Part shown: piece after piece, positions 61,501-64,000 of the stretch | Position numbering within the stretch: position 1 is the first letter of the stretch | Layout: each line of letters begins with the position of its first letter | Assembly (NCBI GenBank): GCA_037039925.1 | Contig: JAXRKP010000666.1 | Location: 124,001-188,000, forward strand | Origin: Doris montereyensis | Lineage: Eukaryota > Mollusca > Gastropoda > Nudibranchia > Dorididae | Reading direction: 5' to 3' | Length of the DNA stretch: 64,000 nt | Notes under the pieces: model-generated | Told to the model about the DNA's origin: nothing | What the model saw: the letters and a program-made list of their open reading frames with translations, nothing else | The model's database searches: none | Translations under genes and position numbers: made by a program

Positions 61501-64000
61501 CATGTCCAAAAGAAAAAGAAAGAAAGTCTCATAGAGTAGATTAAAGGCTGACACAAACCCATTTATTTTTTGTATTTGTTCTACCATAAAGCATTAAGAT
61601 AAGATAAACTTTATTAATCCAAAGGAAATTACAATGTCTACAAGAATAGCTCAAATTGTTATAGTTTCATTTACGCACAACTCACATACTGAAAATACGT
61701 CAATCACACACTCATGCAATCATCCTTCGTAGTGTTATCATTATTTTGGGTATTAAAACATAATGCATAAAGATTGGGATAGGCTGTGCGTCACTTATAA
61801 ATAATACATTAATTTACAACAGGAATAGAGGAGTGTAGTTTCTTATAGCCGATGGAAGGAATGAGTTAAGATATCTTTGTTTTGTTGTTTTAAAATGAAT
61901 TAATCTTCCACTTCTTTGGCTCCATTTTATTTGGTCATACAAGTTGTGTGTTTCATCACCTATGATTTTGTTTAATTTCTTGTTGCATAGTTTTTTGCAT
62001 ATATTATCAAATTGTAATAAATGTGTTCTGTTCAGCATTTTACACGCATGCTTAAGGCATCGATTAATTTTTTTTTTTATCCAATTCTTTGGCATTTCCT
62101 CCCCAAACAGGCAAACAGAAGTTGAGAACAGTTAAAATAAAAGATTAAAAAAACATGGTTAGTAATTTGGTGTCTAAGTCAATAGAATAGAGTTGCCTCA
62201 TGAAATACATCCGTTTGTACATGTCTTGACAGATCTTTGCAGATTGTCCGCTCCATTTTAGTTTCTCGTCGAAAACGACCCCGAGATATTTGTAATTGGA
62301 CACAATTTCCACTTTCTCGTTTTTTATGTCAATCTGGTGTTCTTTTGAATTACTATCTATCCGAAAATCGAAGATGATTTCCTTTGTCTTCCTAACGTTG
62401 AGCTGAAGATGATGATGATCGCACCAGTCGACAAAAGTGAAATCTCACTCTCATAGTTTTCGAGGTCACTCTGGGTCTTAATATGACCTTCTATCGCTGT
62501 GTCGTCAGCGTATTTAATAATGTGGGTGTTTCCTTTCGTGCTCCTGCAATCGTTTGTGTATATGGAGAACAGTACTGGGGCCAACACTGTCCCTTGTGGC
62601 GCACCAGTGTTCGTGATCATTGTTTGTTGAATCATGCACTTTGTCCTGTTTTATAGACACATACTGGGGTCTCGATGTTAGGAAGTCCAAAATCCAGAGT
62701 GTGGTGCATTTATTAACTCCCATTTCGGTTAGTTGATGAAAGTGAGATTGTGCCATAAAAAGATATGTTTCTTTGCCTTCTTTATGTGATTTATCCAGTG
62801 TAATAACAAAAACAAAACAAAAAAAGCCGCCATATTAACTTCATTAAAGGACCCTCTTCTAACAGACATCTAGACTTAACACACAAGACATAATACTGTA
62901 CATAAGACAATAATACACATTGTCCTCCTCTTGAATGTAAAAAAAGAAAGAAGAGAAGCTAAATGATGTAAGCCTCTAAACCTAAGTCATGCATTACAAT
63001 CACTTATATGAGAAACTAACAAAAGAAGAAAAAGTTATGTTTCCTGTTCTATGAATTTTAAAGTAAAGTAAAGTTATTTCAAGGCCGTTACAGCCCATAT
63101 AGTATTTTTTTGTGATTTTTTATTTGTTTTTTTTTTTTGTAATACAAAGTATAGAATGGATTCTTACCTGAGAAATATGATCATGCAATCCTCCATCAGC
63201 CATTTTCTGAAGAGTGAACAAAGACATCTGAAGAGCCTGGGCACCATTTTCAGAGTCAGGTTGACCAGAGAAATATCGAAGTAGAAAGTTTATATTGACT
63301 GAAAGAAAGAAGTGAGAGACACAAAGAATAACATGAAGAGAGTAACAGGAATTAAATGTACAATTATACAAGAAAAAACCTCCCAAATTTTTAAGCCTCT
63401 TCTATGTTGTTTGCCCACTAACAAAAACCATCATGACATATTAATGAACTAACTTAAAACAAATACAATGCATATAGAATTATGGCACAAAGAATATCCA
63501 AAGAAACTTTACCTCAACAAACAGCAGTGTCACATGATTTAAATTCTGTATAAAAGAAACACTTTTACATTCTTCATTCTTTCATATTTATTATATGCGG
63601 AGAAAAAACAGCTAAATTTTCATTATAAAAGTATTCACAAATTGCTATACCTTTATTGTTTATTGCAAAATGATGATTGTTGTCTCTCTAAAAATCAACA
63701 ACAGGTCTTATAAAATTGTATCCATCACAAGATTTATATATGTAAAATATGCTACATGAAAACATTTGAATAATTTATTCATCTATAGATTTCATTTGTA
63801 TAGCTATGACTCTCAATTTAGTTTAAAACATAGGTTGAAGATGAATTCTTATATAAAACACAAAAACCCAACACACATAACAAAATAATGAACAGAAGAT
63901 GGACGATACCTGGCTGAGGAAATTTTGGGGCTTTCCCAAAACCTCCTTGCTCACTATCAAAGTTTTTCTTGACAGTCTCAAAGCATTTTTCTGTTACACT
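49588..64000 (-). CDS. SPATA20: Spermatogenesis-associated protein 20 (YyaL/DUF255 family), ten 3' exons
   Basis: Partial gene; the thioredoxin-like N-terminus lies beyond the right edge. Exons in order of transcription: 63910-64000+, 63168-63298, 59302-59406, 57956-58030, 56533-56742, 55400-55592, 54811-54979, 52239-52447, 50138-50337, 49588-49838, all GT-AG, about 545 of about 790 residues. They encode the alpha/alpha-barrel, glycosidase-like half of the family. Landmarks are [84 protein letters not shown] and [14 protein letters not shown]. These align closely with human SPATA20, whose biochemical role is poorly defined. Only one frame break is seen, a lost A near 49685 (CAAAG for CAAAAG) in the last exon. 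Repairing it gives an ending [16 protein letters not shown] and a TAG at 49590-49588. Confidence 0.93.
50645..50955 (+). mobile_element. tRNA-derived SINE, family B, in SPATA20 intron
   Basis: The full-length-looking copy has A box GAATGGTTAGGCTGC and B box GGGTTTGAATCCTAGC. The body has 'ttgggaaagacacttaacac', CCTGCATCAGTCTAGCACCC and GGTGATTATTATCACCTG (itself a hairpin), ending near TCTATGGGCCTTAATGGCC. It is antisense to SPATA20. Confidence 0.85.
51369..51706. mobile_element. MITE with CAGTAGT..GCC.AA..TGCACG ends, TA flanked
   Basis: The left end is CAGTAGTTTCCGCCAAACTG then CACG. The right end, reverse-complemented, is CAGTAGTCTCTGCCAAAATG then CACG. That is 21 of 24 matches. TA flanks both sides (51367-51368 and 51707-51708), as for pogo/Tc1-mariner elements. 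Subterminal 'CCAAAATGCAC' motifs repeat inside. It is 338 bp and non-coding, in the SPATA20 intron between exons at 52239 and 50337. Confidence 0.8.
51945..52110. repeat. Dispersed repeat, family D copy 2
   Basis: GGAAACAGAAAGATGAAAGA followed by CACATGTAAAAGAAGGAGAG matches the copy at 6955-7050. It lies 130 bases from a SPATA20 exon. Confidence 0.55.
52655..53990 (+). mobile_element. RTE-like LINE, 5'-truncated and frameshifted, antisense in SPATA20
   Basis: Conceptual translation across several frames gives [20 protein letters not shown] (about 52730-52790), [18 protein letters not shown] (about 52830-52885) and [18 protein letters not shown] (about 53004-53057). It continues with [20 protein letters not shown] (about 53132-53191), [42 protein letters not shown] and [12 protein letters not shown]. 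This is the palm-to-C-terminus order of a reverse transcriptase of the RTE type. At least two frameshifts make it inactive. It has no visible poly-A tail. Confidence 0.85.
54640..54725. repeat. GC-rich inverted repeat around CCCTAAAT
   Basis: GGCGGGCCCTAAATATA (54650-54666) is complementary in large part to TTTATTTAGGGCCGGCGC (54703-54720). A direct partial copy, CCCTAAATATAGGGTGCC, precedes it. It may be the end of an unrecognised element. Confidence 0.5.
57271..57805. mobile_element. hAT-like MITE candidate
   Basis: The left end is TAGGCCTGGGTGCTACACGA then GTCATTACTCGATATCAAC. The right end, reverse-complemented, is TAGGCCTAGGCAAGACTCGC then TTTTCTATTACTCGTTGATACC. TAGG(C/G)CTGGG ends with inner 'ACTCG..AT' blocks resemble hAT non-autonomous elements. 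No 8-bp target duplication is evident, so the assignment is weak. It lies in a SPATA20 intron. Confidence 0.5.
58120..58405 (-). mobile_element. tRNA-derived SINE, family C, copy 2
   Basis: The minus strand begins GGGGTGCCAGTAGCTCAGTC (A box), then has CAAGTTCGATACC (B box), followed by a body with 'gcgatgtggaaagcaatgca', collinear with 44690-44885 on the opposite reading. Confidence 0.75.
58440..58535 (+). mobile_element. tRNA-like SINE head
   Basis: GGAGCGTAGTTAGCTCGGTT then GATAGCACGC resembles a tRNA A-box arm, and GGCGGATTCGTTCCC lies at a B-box-like distance (about 60 bases on). The cloverleaf is not intact, so a functional tRNA is unlikely. Confidence 0.5.
59410..61585. other. SPATA20 intron sequence, nothing recognised
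   Basis: AT-rich intron between exons 59302-59406 and 63168-63298. I see no repeat family or RNA gene in this stretch. Confidence 0.45.
61590..62760 (-). mobile_element. LINE (CR1/Jockey-like), 5'-truncated, sense to SPATA20
   Basis: On the minus strand, from 62756 down, one reads [36 protein letters not shown] (about 62600-62545), [14 protein letters not shown] (palm motif, about 62521-62480), [20 protein letters not shown] (about 62420-62360), [20 protein letters not shown] and finally [10 protein letters not shown] and [14 protein letters not shown] (about 61860-61820). The 3' UTR ends 'aataaagtttatcttatctt' near 61595. One frameshift near 62630 and others downstream inactivate it. It belongs to the same superfamily as the relic at 570-1625 but is less decayed. 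Confidence 0.85.
63060..63106 (-). mobile_element. SINE family B scrap
   Basis: 'aagttatttcaaggccgtta' then CAGCCCATATAG is the terminal piece of a minus-oriented family B SINE. A similar scrap lies at 55668-55720. Confidence 0.45.

Overview
This is nuclear DNA from an animal, most likely a mollusc. That assignment is an inference. It rests on AT-rich sequence, GT-AG introns, dense tRNA-derived SINEs, LINE relics and MITEs, repeated CTAGATCTAG-type motifs, and animal gene families whose coding exons are small islands in long introns. There are no prokaryotic features. The species cannot be named from this window.

Four genes can be supported. (1) At 1-3880 (+) lies the 3' end of a gene whose product ends in a coiled coil followed by a glutamine-rich tail of about seventeen 13-residue repeats; I do not recognise it with confidence. 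(2) At 13085-19579 (-) lies a four-exon gene for mitochondrial ATP synthase subunit f (ATP5MF). (3) At 22869-45380 (+) lies a complete 22-exon gene for the DNA repair translocase ERCC6/CSB. (4) From 49588 past the right edge (-) lie the ten 3'-most exons of SPATA20, convergent with ERCC6. The four genes share no pathway; the order is ordinary animal gene order, with ATP5MF and ERCC6 divergent and ERCC6 and SPATA20 convergent.

The remaining sequence is intergenic or intronic and full of mobile-element debris. It holds non-LTR retrotransposon pieces (570-1625, 7560-7935, 16530-16785, 22155-22495, 52655-53990, 61590-62760) and a Penelope-like terminus with a hammerhead-ribozyme-like core near 13905. 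It also holds several tRNA-derived SINE families and at least six elements with terminal inverted repeats (8014-8451, 24168-24938, 30571-31456, 34181-34484, 51369-51706, 57271-57805). A fold-back element (17441-17665), a 34-bp minisatellite of about 34 copies in an ERCC6 intron (36570-37735), and long AAT and CT microsatellites complete the picture.

The main caution for users is that exons of ATP5MF and ERCC6 carry about fourteen apparent one- or two-base indels, although conserved residues and splice sites are intact and no nonsense substitutions are seen. SPATA20 carries only one such indel. Consensus error in part of the assembly is more likely than pseudogenisation, so gene models need repair against transcripts.
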